This document shows, one piece after another, positions 10,368-21,583 of a stretch of DNA of 64,000 bases (positions are counted from its first letter, which is position 1; each line of letters opens with the position of its first letter). Below the pieces are notes generated by a model. It had not been told where the DNA came from and did no database searches. It saw only the letters and a list, made by a program, of their open reading frames with translations. The stretch comes from Rhodospirillales bacterium (GTDB lineage: Bacteria > Pseudomonadota > Alphaproteobacteria > Rhodospirillales > UBA2165): assembly GCA_022823235.1 (NCBI GenBank), contig JAJDXO010000031.1, positions 36,320 through 100,319 on the forward strand, written 5' to 3'. The translations under genes were made by a program, and so were the position numbers.

Positions 10368-10392
10368 GGGGCCCCGCCGTCGGCGGGGCCCC
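10368..10392 (-). terminator. GC-rich hairpin after tRNA-Pro
   Basis: A perfect 11-bp inverted repeat (arms 10368-10378 and 10382-10392) with a 3-nt loop lies just downstream of tRNA-Pro on the minus strand. It lacks a long U-run, so it may be a weak terminator or a processing structure. Confidence 0.5.
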
Positions 10393-10400
10393 GTCAATGC

Positions 10401-10477
10401 TGGTCGGGGAGACAGGATTTGAACCTGCGACCTTTCGACCCCCAGTCGAATGCGCTACCAGGCTGCGCCACTCCCCG
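10401..10477 (-). tRNA. tRNA-Pro (anticodon GGG)
   Basis: 77-nt cloverleaf on the minus strand. The acceptor arms are CGGGGAG and CTCCCCG, then discriminator A and an encoded CCA (10401-10403). The D-arm contains GCGCAGCCTGGTAGCGC. The anticodon stem-loop TTCGA-CTGGGGG-TCGAA gives anticodon GGG, and the T-arm contains GGTTCAAATCC. It reads proline codons CCC/CCU. It follows the merR gene in the same orientation. Confidence 0.97.
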
Positions 10478-10544
10478 ACAGGTCCCTTGAAGGGGCGCGA
10501 ACTATACTCAGACGCTTGCCCAAGGGCAATGCGCCGGTGCCGAA

Positions 10545-10940
10545 TTAAACGAGTTTCCTGATGTCTTCCAGTTCGGCGAGAATTTGCCGCAACGCCGCTT
10601 TTTCACTATCGCCGAGGCCGCCATCGGCAGCTTGTAACGACGCTTTTTCGGCCCCGTCGGCGCTCCGGCCCGATTCCTGTTTCAGCAGCTTCTGCACGCC
10701 CTTGATGGTGTAGCCGTCGTCATAGAGCAGTCCGCGGATACGCCTCAGGAGGTCGATATCCTCGGGCCGGTAATAGCGCCTGCCCCCGCCCCGCTTCATT
10801 GGTTTGATCTGCGAAAATTTGCCTTCCCAGAATCGGAGAACGTGTTGCGGCAGATCAAGCTCGGCCGCCACCTCGCTGATCGTCCGGAATGCACTTGCGG
10901 ATTTGGTGGACCGCCGCGCGGGCGGCGCTTCTGCCGGCAA
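10545..10940 (-). CDS. MerR-family transcriptional regulator (downstream of ihfA)
   Basis: 131-aa DNA-binding protein. The N-terminal MerR winged helix is clear: [23 protein letters not shown], then [33 protein letters not shown]. The C-terminal part is short and predicted helical, with no metal-binding cysteines, so it is not a metal sensor of the classical type. A MerR gene directly after ihfA is a recurrent alphaproteobacterial arrangement. The regulated genes are unknown. Confidence 0.88.
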   Translation of the reverse strand: MPAEAPPARRSTKSASAFRTISEVAAELDLPQHVLRFWEGKFSQIKPMKRGGGRRYYRPEDIDLLRRIRGLLYDDGYTIKGVQKLLKQESGRSADGAEKASLQAADGGLGDSEKAALRQILAELEDIRKLV

Positions 10941-10951
10941 CGGTTCGGCCC

Positions 10952-11263
10952 TTAATCGAGTTCGTCGGGTCCGGCGCCGCCGATGCGGGCCTTCAACACC
11001 TGGGACGGACGGAAAACAAGCACCCGACGCGGCAGGATGGGGACCTCCTCACCGGTCTTCGGGTTGCGGCCGATGCGCTGACCCTTGTTGCGGATCGTGA
11101 AGCTGCCGAACGACGAAATCTTCACTGAATCGCCATTGGCAAGGGTTTCCGAAATTTTCGCTAGAACCAATTCGAGAAGATCCGCCGATTCATTTCGCGA
11201 CAGACCGACTTCTTGGTAGACCGCCTCGCTCAATTGCTGACGGGTAATCGTCTCTCCAGCCAT
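10952..11263 (-). CDS. ihfA: Integration host factor subunit alpha
   Basis: Nucleoid-associated DNA-bending protein that works as a heterodimer with IhfB. It is 103 aa. The HU/IHF fold is evident: [22 protein letters not shown], the signature [25 protein letters not shown] read in two parts around GSF, and the intercalating-proline arm RNPKTGEEV. It is 11 nt upstream of merR, and 116 nt separate it from fabH. Confidence 0.94.
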   Translation of the reverse strand: MAGETITRQQLSEAVYQEVGLSRNESADLLELVLAKISETLANGDSVKISSFGSFTIRNKGQRIGRNPKTGEEVPILPRRVLVFRPSQVLKARIGGAGPDELD

Positions 11264-11379
11264 CAGGCTATCCTTTGACCATCCCCTGCAGGAAACCTAA
11301 ACCGGCCCGATTATGCCGTCAATATCAGAGGGATGGCAGAAACGGCTAATGTGCGAAACAAGTGACGGCTGTCACTATT

Positions 11380-12357
11380 TTACCATCGAACCAGAGCCGC
11401 GCCCCAGGTTAGCCCGCCGCCCATCGCCTCCATCAGGATGAGATCGCCCTCCTTGATCCGGCCGTCGCGGCGGGCGGCATCAAGCGCCAAGGGGATGGAG
11501 GCCGCCGAGGTATTGGCGTGATCCTGCACCGTCAGCACCACCTTGTCGGTTTCCATGCCCAATTTCTTCGTGGTCGAATCGATAATCCGTTTATTGGCCT
11601 GATGGGGTACGAGCCAATCGATTGCCGACGATTCCAGACCGTTCTCGTCCAATGCCTCGGTCACGACATTCGCCAGATTGGTCACCGCGTGCTTGAAGAC
11701 TTCCTTCCCCTGCATGCGGATGAAGCCGGACTGACCGGTGGTCGATGGGCCGCCGTCGCAATAAAGCAGTTCCGCAAGACGGCCGTCGGAGTGGAGATGG
11801 GTAGACAGAATGCCGCTTTCCGTGCCGAGACCGTTCTCCAGTTCCACGCCTTTCATCACCACCGCGCCGGCGCCGTCGCCGAACAGCACGGAGGTCGACC
11901 GGTCATCCCAGTCGAGCAGGCGGGAGAGCGTGTCCGCCCCGATCACCAGGGCGGTTTTGGATTGGCCCGATTTGATCAGTCCGTCAGCCACGGACATGCC
12001 GTAAATGAACCCGGAGCATGCAGCCTGAACATCGAACGCGGCGCCGCCGTTCAGCTCGAGTTTGGCCTGTACCTGGACCGCGGTCGCCGGAAATATCCGG
12101 TCGGGGGTGGTGGTCCCGACAATTATCAAATCCACCTCGGAGGCATCCACGCCCGCGTCATCCAGGGCCCGCCTGGCCGCTTCGTAGGCCATATCCGAGG
12201 TGTATTCGTTTTCCGCCGCGACGCGGCGCTGGCGGATACCGGTCCGGGCGGCGATCCACTCGTCGGAGGTGTCGACCCGTTCGGCCAACTCGTCATTGGT
12301 GACGATCTTTTCCGGAAGGTATGAGCCGCCGCCCACCAGTCGTGAATGAATACTCAT
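11380..12357 (-). CDS. fabH: 3-oxoacyl-ACP synthase III (FabH)
   Basis: Initiates fatty-acid synthesis by condensing acetyl-CoA with malonyl-ACP. It is 325 aa, the standard length. The catalytic triad is visible: C114 in AACSGFIYG, His in [11 protein letters not shown], and Asn in [13 protein letters not shown]. The ATG overlaps the plsX stop as ATGA. The downstream gap to ihfA holds a short inverted repeat (11361-11376) that could be a weak terminator. Confidence 0.96.
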   Translation of the reverse strand: MSIHSRLVGGGSYLPEKIVTNDELAERVDTSDEWIAARTGIRQRRVAAENEYTSDMAYEAARRALDDAGVDASEVDLIIVGTTTPDRIFPATAVQVQAKLELNGGAAFDVQAACSGFIYGMSVADGLIKSGQSKTALVIGADTLSRLLDWDDRSTSVLFGDGAGAVVMKGVELENGLGTESGILSTHLHSDGRLAELLYCDGGPSTTGQSGFIRMQGKEVFKHAVTNLANVVTEALDENGLESSAIDWLVPHQANKRIIDSTTKKLGMETDKVVLTVQDHANTSAASIPLALDAARRDGRIKEGDLILMEAMGGGLTWGAALVRW

Positions 12358-13403
12358 TGGACCGCCGCCTTCTCCATGGTTGCTTCCGCTGCAATCAATT
12401 CTTCCAGATCCTCGCGTATGCGTTCGTTGAATTCCCGGCGCACCAAATTGACCGCCGCGACGACGGCATTGGCGAACCCCACACCGTCAGTGCCGCCGTG
12501 GCTCTTTACACAGATCCCGTTAAGGCCCACCAGCATAGCACCGTTATACTGGCGAGGATCAAACCGGTCCCGCATGGTTTGGAGGGCGGGCCGCGCGATC
12601 AAGGCGCCGAGCCGCGTGCGGAGCGAACTCAGAAGTGATTCCTTCAGGTAGTGACCGAACAGCTGGACAGCCCCTTCAGCCGTTTTGAGCGCGATGTTGC
12701 CCGTGAACCCGTCGGTTACGATGACGTCCACCGTGCCGGCGCTCAGGTCGTCGCCCTCCACAAATCCGTGAAATTTTATCGGCAGCGGCGATTCGGCCAG
12801 GATCGCCGCCGCCTTCTTGACGTGCTCATTGCCTTTGAGTCCCTCGACCCCGACGTTGAGAATGCCGATGGACGGCTGCTCGAGGCCCAGTTCGTTTCTG
12901 GCAAATACTTCACCCATGACCGCGAATTGAACCAGGCTGTCCGCGTCGCACTCGATATTCGCGCCGAGGTCGAGCATCACGGTCTGTCCGCGGAGGGTCG
13001 GAAATGCGCCTGCGATGGCCGGCCGCGAAATGCCGGGGAGCGTCCTCAGCACGATGGTCGCCATTGCCATTAGCGCGCCGGTATTCCCCGCGGAAACGAC
13101 GGCATGCGCCTCATCGGAGTCGACCGCGTCGATCGCCAGCCTCATGCTCGAGTTTTTTCCCGTCCGCAACGCGGTGGTGGGTTTGTCGTCCATACTGACC
13201 GCATCGGTCGTGTGGCGGATCGTGCAGGCGCGAGCCGTTTCCGCGTCCGCTTCAATGAGCGGCCTTAACTGCGATTCATCGCCGAAGACGAGAAATTCAA
13301 CGTCGGGCATCCGCCGGCGGGCCAGCGACAGGCCTTCGACGATCATGCCGGGAGCATTGTCCCCACCCATGCCGTCGACAGCGACAATGATGGGGTCAGG
13401 CAC
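12354..13403 (-). CDS. plsX: Phosphate acyltransferase PlsX
   Basis: Makes acyl-phosphate from acyl-ACP for phospholipid synthesis. It is 349 aa. The N-terminal signature is [20 protein letters not shown], followed by [19 protein letters not shown] and [14 protein letters not shown], all typical. It uses a GTG start at 13403 with GGAGG about 7 nt upstream. It is translationally coupled to fabH. Confidence 0.96.
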   Translation of the reverse strand: MPDPIIVAVDGMGGDNAPGMIVEGLSLARRRMPDVEFLVFGDESQLRPLIEADAETARACTIRHTTDAVSMDDKPTTALRTGKNSSMRLAIDAVDSDEAHAVVSAGNTGALMAMATIVLRTLPGISRPAIAGAFPTLRGQTVMLDLGANIECDADSLVQFAVMGEVFARNELGLEQPSIGILNVGVEGLKGNEHVKKAAAILAESPLPIKFHGFVEGDDLSAGTVDVIVTDGFTGNIALKTAEGAVQLFGHYLKESLLSSLRTRLGALIARPALQTMRDRFDPRQYNGAMLVGLNGICVKSHGGTDGVGFANAVVAAVNLVRREFNERIREDLEELIAAEATMEKAAVQ

Positions 13404-13430
13404 GGAGGGCCTCCGGCGGCATGACCGGAG

Positions 13431-13616
13431 CTAAGCTACGGAATCGATATCGACGACTTCGCGTCCGTCGTAGTAGCCGCAGGAAGGGCACACGTGATGC
13501 GGCCGCTTCAGTTCGCCGCAATTGGGGCACTCGCCCCACGCCTGCGAGGTCAGCCGATCGTGGGCGCGTCGCATGTTTCTGCGCGACCGGGACACCTTCT
13601 TTTTCGGAACCGCCAT
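13431..13616 (-). CDS. rpmF: 50S ribosomal protein L32
   Basis: 61-aa ribosomal protein with the invariant start [20 protein letters not shown] and a zinc ribbon (CPNCG and CPSCG). Position between DUF177 and plsX is the classical arrangement. It lies 27 nt before plsX. Confidence 0.97.
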   Translation of the reverse strand: MAVPKKKVSRSRRNMRRAHDRLTSQAWGECPNCGELKRPHHVCPSCGYYDGREVVDIDSVA

Positions 13617-13746
13617 GGCTACGACTCTCGTGATGAAATTCTTGGATCAATTGATCTTTCCGATCAGGAGCGCGCTTCATATACAAATTCACCGCCCGGG
13701 GCAAGCGGCATAATCGCCCATTGTAACCGCAAAAACGGCCCCAATG

Positions 13747-14304
13747 TCAGTTTTTGCGGTCGAGCATGTTTTTGAGCGTGGCAAACGGCTTGGTGGTGAC
13801 GGACTCCGCCGGTTCGGCGCCTTCCGAAGAGGTATAGCCGTTGAATTCGGCGTCGGGTGCCCTGGGGAACGGGTTTATCTCCAGCCCCAGCCGCTCCGCC
13901 GCGACTTCGCCGATATCGATGACCCCGTCAATGATCGGCTCGTCGGGGTCGTCTTCGTCCCATCCCACATCCAATTCCGCTTGTTCTTCAGTGGCGGCCT
14001 CTGTCGAAAAAGTGCAATGAAACCGATGGCTTATGGAGTCGTGGACCGGCTCCAAGGTCACCACGCAGGGCTGTTCGACTTCGGCCTCGATCCGGCCTTC
14101 CACGTGGACCTGCACGTTACCGGCCACCGGCTTCAACACGAACTCCGCTGAGAATCGCACCAGCTCGTTTAGATCGAAGCGGCGTGCCAGCGCTGCCCGC
14201 TCATCGCTGTCGGGTGCGATCCGGAACCGGTTGTCGCCGGCCTCCAATGACGTCACCTGGATAGGCCGCGAAAACTCGATGACGGGCTTTCCCTCGGTCG
14301 TCAC
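13747..14304 (-). CDS. DUF177/YceD family protein
   Basis: 185 aa from GTG 14304, which overlaps the TGA of the upstream gene as GTGA. The frame extends to 14373, but that part lies inside the upstream gene. The sequence has the DUF177 pattern: VEGRIEAEVEQPCVVTLEPV with a conserved Cys, then an acidic region (DVGWDEDDPDEPI) and DIGEVAAERLGLEINPFPRAP. The family sits next to rpmF in most bacteria and has been linked to 23S rRNA accumulation in some organisms. Confidence 0.9.
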   Translation of the reverse strand: MTTEGKPVIEFSRPIQVTSLEAGDNRFRIAPDSDERAALARRFDLNELVRFSAEFVLKPVAGNVQVHVEGRIEAEVEQPCVVTLEPVHDSISHRFHCTFSTEAATEEQAELDVGWDEDDPDEPIIDGVIDIGEVAAERLGLEINPFPRAPDAEFNGYTSSEGAEPAESVTTKPFATLKNMLDRKN

Positions 14305-14852
14305 TGCCGCGAATTCTCCGAATCGGCGGGCGAGAACGCCAGTTCCCCGGCATAAAGCTCGTCGAGCGGCCATTCCTCGGATCGGGAAATCTCGGCGTGC
14401 ACGTACGCGGCCATCGCCTGGGCAAGGGCCGGCTGCACCTCCTCGCTGCGGTAGAGGTTTCTTTTCAACGCCGCGGCCATCCGTGCCTGGTCGCCGTGTG
14501 CTTCCTCGTAGGCCGCAACGCGTCCGTAGAACAGGCCTGCAAGTTCCTTGACCTTTTTGCCGACACGCAGATCGCCGACCCCCATCTCGCGAAGATTTCC
14601 GTCCATATCGGCGAACATGAGGTCGAACAGTCTCTGGCCCAGCCGCGCGCCTTGCTTGGTGCCGGCGCGCAGGCGCCGCAGGACGATGAAGGCGAGCAGT
14701 GAAATCATGTCGAACCGTCCCTCAACGGTATCCGGAACGCCATACTCGACGTAGAAAACCGGGTTGCGGGCATGGGCGACGATGACGCCGTAAAGCTTGT
14801 GGACGGCATCCTTCTCCTTGGCGCGCGTTGTGAAGAGGTTGAGAATTCCCAT
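14301..14852 (-). CDS. Ubiquinol-cytochrome c reductase assembly chaperone (CBP3-like)
   Basis: 183-aa protein of the ubiquinol-cytochrome c chaperone family (bacterial homologue of mitochondrial CBP3/UQCC1), which assists cytochrome b assembly into complex III. Characteristic stretches are HKLYGVIVAHARNPVFY, YGVPDTVEGRFDMISLL and LGQRLFDLMFADMD followed by LREMGVGDLRVGKKVK. It is the first gene of the minus-strand operon with DUF177, rpmF, plsX and fabH. It is divergent from the BamE-like gene. Confidence 0.9.
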   Translation of the reverse strand: MGILNLFTTRAKEKDAVHKLYGVIVAHARNPVFYVEYGVPDTVEGRFDMISLLAFIVLRRLRAGTKQGARLGQRLFDLMFADMDGNLREMGVGDLRVGKKVKELAGLFYGRVAAYEEAHGDQARMAAALKRNLYRSEEVQPALAQAMAAYVHAEISRSEEWPLDELYAGELAFSPADSENSRQ

Positions 14853-14968
14853 TGAATGTCCGGGGGCCTTTGGTTTACACGATGTATCCGAGGATGTTCG
14901 CCTTCTTCAGGCGCGTCCAGGGATGTAGTCTTCCAAATACGCTTGTGACAGGTGAATTGCCACACTTA

Positions 14969-15472
14969 ATGAGAATGGCTCTTGTGAGACAGAAATATTT
15001 CCCGGGCAAGCGGACGCTGATCGTGCTGGCGGCCGCTGTCCTCCTCACCGCGTGCGCGCCGCGGGTCGAAATCCGCGGCAACCTGCCGGACCCGGATTTG
15101 CTGGCGGAGCTCGAAATCGGCGCTCTCAACAAACGGCAGGTCGCGGAGATGTTCGGGTCGCCCTCCAGTGTTTCCACGTTCGGCAGCGAGAACTGGTACT
15201 ACATCAGTGAACGGACCGAGACGACCGCCTTCCTTGCGCCCGAAGTGGTCGACCGCAAAGTCGTGGTGATCAGCTTCGATGACAAAGGGGTTATCCGTGA
15301 CTTCGCCTCGCTCGGCCTCGAGGACGGCCGGATCATCGAATTGGTGGAACGCAAGACACCGACAGCCGGTCACGAGATCACCTTCCTGCAGCAGCTGTTC
15401 GGCAACCTCGGGCGGTTCGAGGGCGGCGACAATACCGTCCCCGGGACACCTCGTGTCCCCGGCGACAATTAG
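14969..15472 (+). CDS. bamE: BamE/SmpA/OmlA-like outer-membrane lipoprotein
   Basis: BamE-type subunit of the beta-barrel assembly machinery. From ATG 14969 it is 167 aa with a lipoprotein signal peptide: KRTLIVLAAAVLLTAC, lipobox LTAC, acylated Cys about residue 29. The mature part has the SmpA/OmlA pattern: LNKRQVAEMFGSPSSVSTFGSE, NWYYISER, and VVVISFDDKGVIRDF. The C-terminal tail is longer than in E. coli BamE. The start is uncertain: the frame is open from 14852 and a second ATG lies at 14975; neither has a strong ribosome-binding site. Confidence 0.85.
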   Translation: MRMALVRQKYFPGKRTLIVLAAAVLLTACAPRVEIRGNLPDPDLLAELEIGALNKRQVAEMFGSPSSVSTFGSENWYYISERTETTAFLAPEVVDRKVVVISFDDKGVIRDFASLGLEDGRIIELVERKTPTAGHEITFLQQLFGNLGRFEGGDNTVPGTPRVPGDN

Positions 15473-15494
15473 CCGAACGCGGGACCATTCGAAG

Positions 15495-15527
15495 AAAAAG
15501 GCCGTGAGGCTGCCGCCCCACGGCCTT
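15495..15527 (-). terminator. Rho-independent terminator of the pyrophosphatase gene
   Basis: Perfect 9-bp arms AAGGCCGTG (15498-15506) and CACGGCCTT (15519-15527). On the minus strand the hairpin is followed by a U-run (complement of 15495-15499), directly downstream of the H+-PPase stop. It could also slow transcription from the convergent lipoprotein gene. Confidence 0.8.
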
Positions 15528-15550
15528 CGCTTCGTTCCGTCGCAGTTGAT

Positions 15551-17650
<2,100 letters not shown>

Positions 17651-17884
17651 GATCGGGTCAACCTTTATGTGATGCGTAACTCTTGGGATTGGCTCGGATC
17701 GGCGCACCCGTCAAAAATCGTGTCCTCCGAACGGGGCAGCCCGAAAAGCGGGGGGAAAATGCCAGAACCGCCCTCGGAAGGCAACAGCGGTCCGGAACGG
17801 ATCAAAATGGGCCGATCGAGCGCGAAATCGGACCCTGCCGGACGGCTGAACGATGGCCAACCGATGGCCGATCGGAGCGGCGCA

Positions 17885-18880
17885 TTATCGATCAAACTGG
17901 AAATGCCGATATCCCGCGGAGCCGATCTCGGTGCTGTTGCCGGCATGATCGAGTACGCGAAGTCCGCTCCCGGGTTCGATGGCGCCGATCCTGGTTATGC
18001 GGAGCGCCAATCGTTCGGCGAGCGCGCCGATTTCGCTCTCCGCCGCGGGCGGCGCGGAAAACAGGAGTTCGTAATCATCGCCGCCCGTGATCAGCCGGGT
18101 CAGCCATGCCGGATCATCCGCCGCCAGCCGGGTGCCGAATTCGGACAGCGGGACAGCCGGCAATTCGATAACGGCGCCGGTCGAGGATTGTTCGCATATA
18201 TGGCCGAGGTCGGCGGCCAGGCCATCCGAAACGTCGATGGCGCCGGTGGCCAACCCAAGGAGCGCGTTCCCGAGCGCGATGCGCGGCTCGGGCAATCGGT
18301 AGGCGGATATGGCGGCCGCGTCGAGCGATTCGTCGCCGCTCGACAGCTCGTCCCGGAGCACCCGGAGTCCAAGACCGGCATCACCGATGGTGCCGGACAC
18401 CCAGATGTGGTCGCCGGCGCGGGCGCCTCCCCGGGTCAGTTCCCTTCCCTCGCCGACTTCGCCGATGGCCGTGACGCTGAGAGTCGTTGGCCCCGGCGCG
18501 GCGACGGTGTCGCCGCCGATCAGCGTCACGCCGAAGCGCTGCTGATCGTCGGCGAGGCCCGACGCGAAGGCCGCCACCCATTCTTCATCCCGGCCCCGGC
18601 CCAGCGCCAGCGCCAGCGTGTAGGCGCGGGGCGCGGCGCCCATGGCGGCGAGATCGGAGAGATTGACCCGGAGGGCCTTCCTGGCGATTTGGTTCGGCGG
18701 GTCGTCGGGGAGGAAGTGGACACCCTCGGCAATCGTGTCGGCCGTCACGACGAACGAATGCCCGTCCGCCGGTTTGATTGCGGCGGCATCGTCACCCAGG
18801 CCCAGGGCTCCCGGTTCGCCGGCGGCCAGGGGGGCGAAATAGCGGCGGATGAGGTGGAACTCGTCCGGCGCGCCGTTCAT
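17885..18880 (-). CDS. thiL: Thiamine-monophosphate kinase ThiL
   Basis: Phosphorylates thiamine monophosphate to the active diphosphate. It is 331 aa from ATG 18880; the frame is open to 19120, but that part overlaps nusB in another frame. Family motifs are LGLGDDAAAI, VVTADTIAEGVHF, NLSDLAAMGAAP, GGDTV, SGTIGDAGLG, DVSDGLAADLGHI and GGDDYELLF. Only one nucleotide separates it from the nusB stop. It ends the rib-nusB-thiL operon. Confidence 0.95.
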   Translation of the reverse strand: MNGAPDEFHLIRRYFAPLAAGEPGALGLGDDAAAIKPADGHSFVVTADTIAEGVHFLPDDPPNQIARKALRVNLSDLAAMGAAPRAYTLALALGRGRDEEWVAAFASGLADDQQRFGVTLIGGDTVAAPGPTTLSVTAIGEVGEGRELTRGGARAGDHIWVSGTIGDAGLGLRVLRDELSSGDESLDAAAISAYRLPEPRIALGNALLGLATGAIDVSDGLAADLGHICEQSSTGAVIELPAVPLSEFGTRLAADDPAWLTRLITGGDDYELLFSAPPAAESEIGALAERLALRITRIGAIEPGSGLRVLDHAGNSTEIGSAGYRHFQFDR

Positions 18881-18881
18881 G

Positions 18882-19376
18882 TCACTTTGCATCCATCTCG
18901 GCGCCCCGCAACACGCGCGCAAGCCGGTCGAGCACGCCGTTGACCAGCGCGGGTTCTCCCTCGCTGAAGAATGCGTGGGCCATGTTGAGGTATTCGTTGA
19001 CCACGACTTTCGCCGGGACATCCAGCATTTCGAAGAGCTCGAACGCCGCTGCGCGGAGGAGGTTGCGGAGCAATACGTCAAGGCTGTCGGGTGTCCGCCC
19101 TCCATCCAACGAGCCCGCAATCATCTCGTCGAGTTTCGCCGCATCGCCTGAGACGCCGCGGACGATTTTCTTGAACTTCGGTTTGTCCGGCCGCGCGTTG
19201 GCGCCGGCTTCGGGGATTTCGGTCCATCGATTGCTCACCACGTCGAGGACCACGTCGTCGAGCCTGGCGTGGGAGATTTCCATCTCGTAAAGGGCCTGAA
19301 CGGCGGCCAGACGGGCGGCCTGGGTCGCCCCGGTACCTTGTCCGGCCTTGTCGCGGGGGGGTGCGGATGCGGTCAT
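18882..19376 (-). CDS. nusB: Transcription antitermination factor NusB
   Basis: Helical RNA-binding factor that binds boxA with S10 for rRNA antitermination. It is 164 aa. Typical stretches are ARLAAVQALYEMEIS near the N-terminus, LDEMIAGSL, LLRNLLRAAAFEL and KVVVNEYLNMAHAFFSEGEP with FVNGVLD-like VNGVLDRLAR near the C-terminus. It sits 21 nt after ribH, a classic ribH-nusB pairing. Confidence 0.95.
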   Translation of the reverse strand: MTASAPPRDKAGQGTGATQAARLAAVQALYEMEISHARLDDVVLDVVSNRWTEIPEAGANARPDKPKFKKIVRGVSGDAAKLDEMIAGSLDGGRTPDSLDVLLRNLLRAAAFELFEMLDVPAKVVVNEYLNMAHAFFSEGEPALVNGVLDRLARVLRGAEMDAK

Positions 19377-19397
19377 CTGACGGTCCGGCCTGTTGTC

Positions 19398-19847
19398 TTA
19401 CGGGCCGGCCGGCGGATGGGTGCGTTTGATTTCGGCCATCCGGAGGCACGCGGCGGCCGCCCGGCCGCCGATATCCCGCTGGCCGGGATCGGCGCGTTCC
19501 CACGCCTGGTCCCGGTTTTCGCAGGTCAGGATGCCGAACCCGTGGGCAACCCGTTCGAGCGTGCTGAAATCCATCAGCGCGCGGCTCACCTCCCGGCAGA
19601 TATGATCGTAGTGATCGGTCTCGCCACGGATGACGCAGCCGAGAGAGAGAAATCCCAGATAATCCGGATCGGCGTCGTAGGCCATCTGCATGGCGGCGGG
19701 GATTTCGAAAACTCCGGGAACGTCGATCCGTTCCGACGCGATCCCGGCCTTGCCGAATTCGGCCTCCGCGCCGGCGGTCAGCGCATCGGCGATATCGGCG
19801 TAGAAGCGCGCCTCGACGATCAGAACTCGGCCGGCCTCAGCTGCCAT
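19398..19847 (-). CDS. ribH: 6,7-dimethyl-8-ribityllumazine synthase
   Basis: Penultimate riboflavin step: condenses the ribityl-pyrimidine with 3,4-dihydroxy-2-butanone 4-phosphate. It is 149 aa. The substrate-binding motifs VPGVFEIPAAMQMA, LGCVIRGETDHYDHICREV (catalytic His) and GFGILTCENRDQAWERA are present. The start overlaps the end of ribB by 11 nt. Confidence 0.95.
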   Translation of the reverse strand: MAAEAGRVLIVEARFYADIADALTAGAEAEFGKAGIASERIDVPGVFEIPAAMQMAYDADPDYLGFLSLGCVIRGETDHYDHICREVSRALMDFSTLERVAHGFGILTCENRDQAWERADPGQRDIGGRAAAACLRMAEIKRTHPPAGP

Positions 19848-20982
19848 AAAAGTCTTCCCCGACCGGGATACCCTCGTTGATGCTGATTTTCAGCGGTTTC
19901 CGGCCGACCACCGTCAAACCGAAGCCGTCCAGTCCGACGATGGTTCTCTGGGAGTTGGACAGCAGCAACATTTCCCTGACGCCCAAATCCAGGAGGATCT
20001 GCGCGCCGATGCCGTAGTCGCGCAACGTCGGTGACGAGGGCGATTGAGTCTCCAGGGTGGTGCGTATGCGGTCCGACAGGACGGTATTGCTGGCATTTCG
20101 GATCATCACGATGACCCCCCGCCCCTCCGCCTCGATCATCTCCATAGCGAGGTGGAGTTCCAGGGTCTTCTCGGCGCTGAAGATGTCATCGAACACGTTG
20201 AAGGAATGCATCCGGACCATAACCGGGCCGGGCGTCGACGGATCGCCCTTGACCAGCGCCAGCTGCTCCACGTCGTTGGCGGTATCCCGGTAGACGATGG
20301 TGCGGAATTCATGGCCGGAGATCGTTTTCAGCGGCGCCTCGATGCCCGGCTTGACGATGCGGTCATGCTTCAGCCGGTAGGCGATGAGGTCGGCGATGGT
20401 CGCGATCTTGAGGCCGTGGCGCTGGGCGAACGGCACCAAGTCGGGCATCCGCGCCATGTTGCCGTCTTCCTTCATGATCTCGCAAACCACCCCCGACGGC
20501 GTCAGCCCGGCGAGCCGCGCGACATCGATGGCTGCCTCCGTGTGGCCGGCGCGCGCCAGAACGCCGCCGTCACGCGCCATAAGCGGGAAGATGTGCCCGG
20601 GGCTGACGATGTCGTCTTTCCCTTTCGCCGAGTCGATGGCCGTGGCGATGGTCCGGGCCCGGTCCGGCGCCGAAATTCCGGTGCTGATCCCGTCCCGGGC
20701 CTCGATGGAAACCGTGAACGCCGTCTGATGCCGGGACAGATTGTCGCTGGTCATCAATGGCAGACCCAGGTCGCGCACCCGATCGGCCGTCATGGCGAGA
20801 CAGATCAAACCCCGGCCGTGGGTCGCCATGAAGTTAATCGCGTCGGGCGTCGCCATTTGCGCCGGGACAATGAGATCGCCCTCGTTCTCCCGCTCCTCGT
20901 CATCGGTCAGGATGAACATCTTGCCGTTGCGGGCGTCCTCGATGATCTCCTCGATCGAAGACAGGTATTCGGTGTCGGACAC
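19837..20982 (-). CDS. ribB: DHBP synthase with degenerate RibA-like C-terminal domain (RibBX type)
   Basis: 381 aa from GTG 20982 with GGAAAGGAA about 8 nt upstream. Residues about 1-205 are 3,4-dihydroxy-2-butanone 4-phosphate synthase: FILTDDEERENEGDLIVPA, THGRGLICLAM, SPGHIFPL, and GHTEAAIDVARLAG. The C-terminal half has the shape of GTP cyclohydrolase II, but the zinc-binding Cys cluster (normally HSECLTGDVFGS followed by CDCG) reads HSFNVFDDIFSA with no Cys. Cyclohydrolase activity is therefore unlikely, and the protein matches the RibBX variant described in Proteobacteria. A separate RibA should exist elsewhere in the genome. Confidence 0.93.
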   Translation of the reverse strand: MSDTEYLSSIEEIIEDARNGKMFILTDDEERENEGDLIVPAQMATPDAINFMATHGRGLICLAMTADRVRDLGLPLMTSDNLSRHQTAFTVSIEARDGISTGISAPDRARTIATAIDSAKGKDDIVSPGHIFPLMARDGGVLARAGHTEAAIDVARLAGLTPSGVVCEIMKEDGNMARMPDLVPFAQRHGLKIATIADLIAYRLKHDRIVKPGIEAPLKTISGHEFRTIVYRDTANDVEQLALVKGDPSTPGPVMVRMHSFNVFDDIFSAEKTLELHLAMEMIEAEGRGVIVMIRNASNTVLSDRIRTTLETQSPSSPTLRDYGIGAQILLDLGVREMLLLSNSQRTIVGLDGFGLTVVGRKPLKISINEGIPVGEDFYGS

Positions 20983-20986
20983 GGGA

Positions 20987-21574
20987 CTATTCCTTTCCCA
21001 GGAGGCGCGCAACATAGCGCGCCAGAAGGTCGATTTCCAGGTTCACTAGATCGCCCTCGTTACGGGTCCCGAAGGTGGTTGCGGACCGGGTGTGGGGGAT
21101 AATGTTCACCTCGAACCAATCGTCGCCGACTTCGTTGACGGTCAATGAAACCCCGTCGACGGTGACCGAGCCTTTTTGCGCAACGTAGTGCTTCAAATCG
21201 TCCGGCACCCGGATGCGGAAACAGGCAGAATCGGAGACCGGCGCAACCGAGAGAATTTCGCCGACCCCGTCCACGTGGCCGAGCACCATATGGCCGCCCA
21301 GTTCGTCGTCGGCTCGCAATGGCCGTTCGAAGTTGACCGGCGTCCCCTCGGTCCAGCGGCCAAGGGTGGTAACCCGAAGCGTCTCGCCCGATACGGTCGC
21401 GGCAAACCAGCCCTCGCCCCTTTCGGTTACCGTCAGGCACGCACCGGAGCAGGCGATGGAGGCCCCGATCTCGACGGTGGTCATGTCGTAGGCGGTTTCG
21501 AACTCGAACCGGGCGTCTTCTCCAGCCGCCACGGAACGCACTTTGCCAAGATCGGTCACGATGCCGGTAAACAT
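20987..21574 (-). CDS. ribE: Riboflavin synthase alpha chain
   Basis: Dismutates two lumazines to riboflavin. It is 195 aa with the duplicated lumazine-binding barrels: MFTGIVTDLG with IACSGACLTVTE in the first, GHMVLGHVDGVGEI and SVTVDGVSLTVNEV in the second. The C-terminal region TFGTRNEGDLVNLEIDLLARY is typical. It ends 4 nt before the GTG of ribB and follows ribD by 9 nt. Confidence 0.95.
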   Translation of the reverse strand: MFTGIVTDLGKVRSVAAGEDARFEFETAYDMTTVEIGASIACSGACLTVTERGEGWFAATVSGETLRVTTLGRWTEGTPVNFERPLRADDELGGHMVLGHVDGVGEILSVAPVSDSACFRIRVPDDLKHYVAQKGSVTVDGVSLTVNEVGDDWFEVNIIPHTRSATTFGTRNEGDLVNLEIDLLARYVARLLGKE

Positions 21575-21583
21575 GCAGTTATC

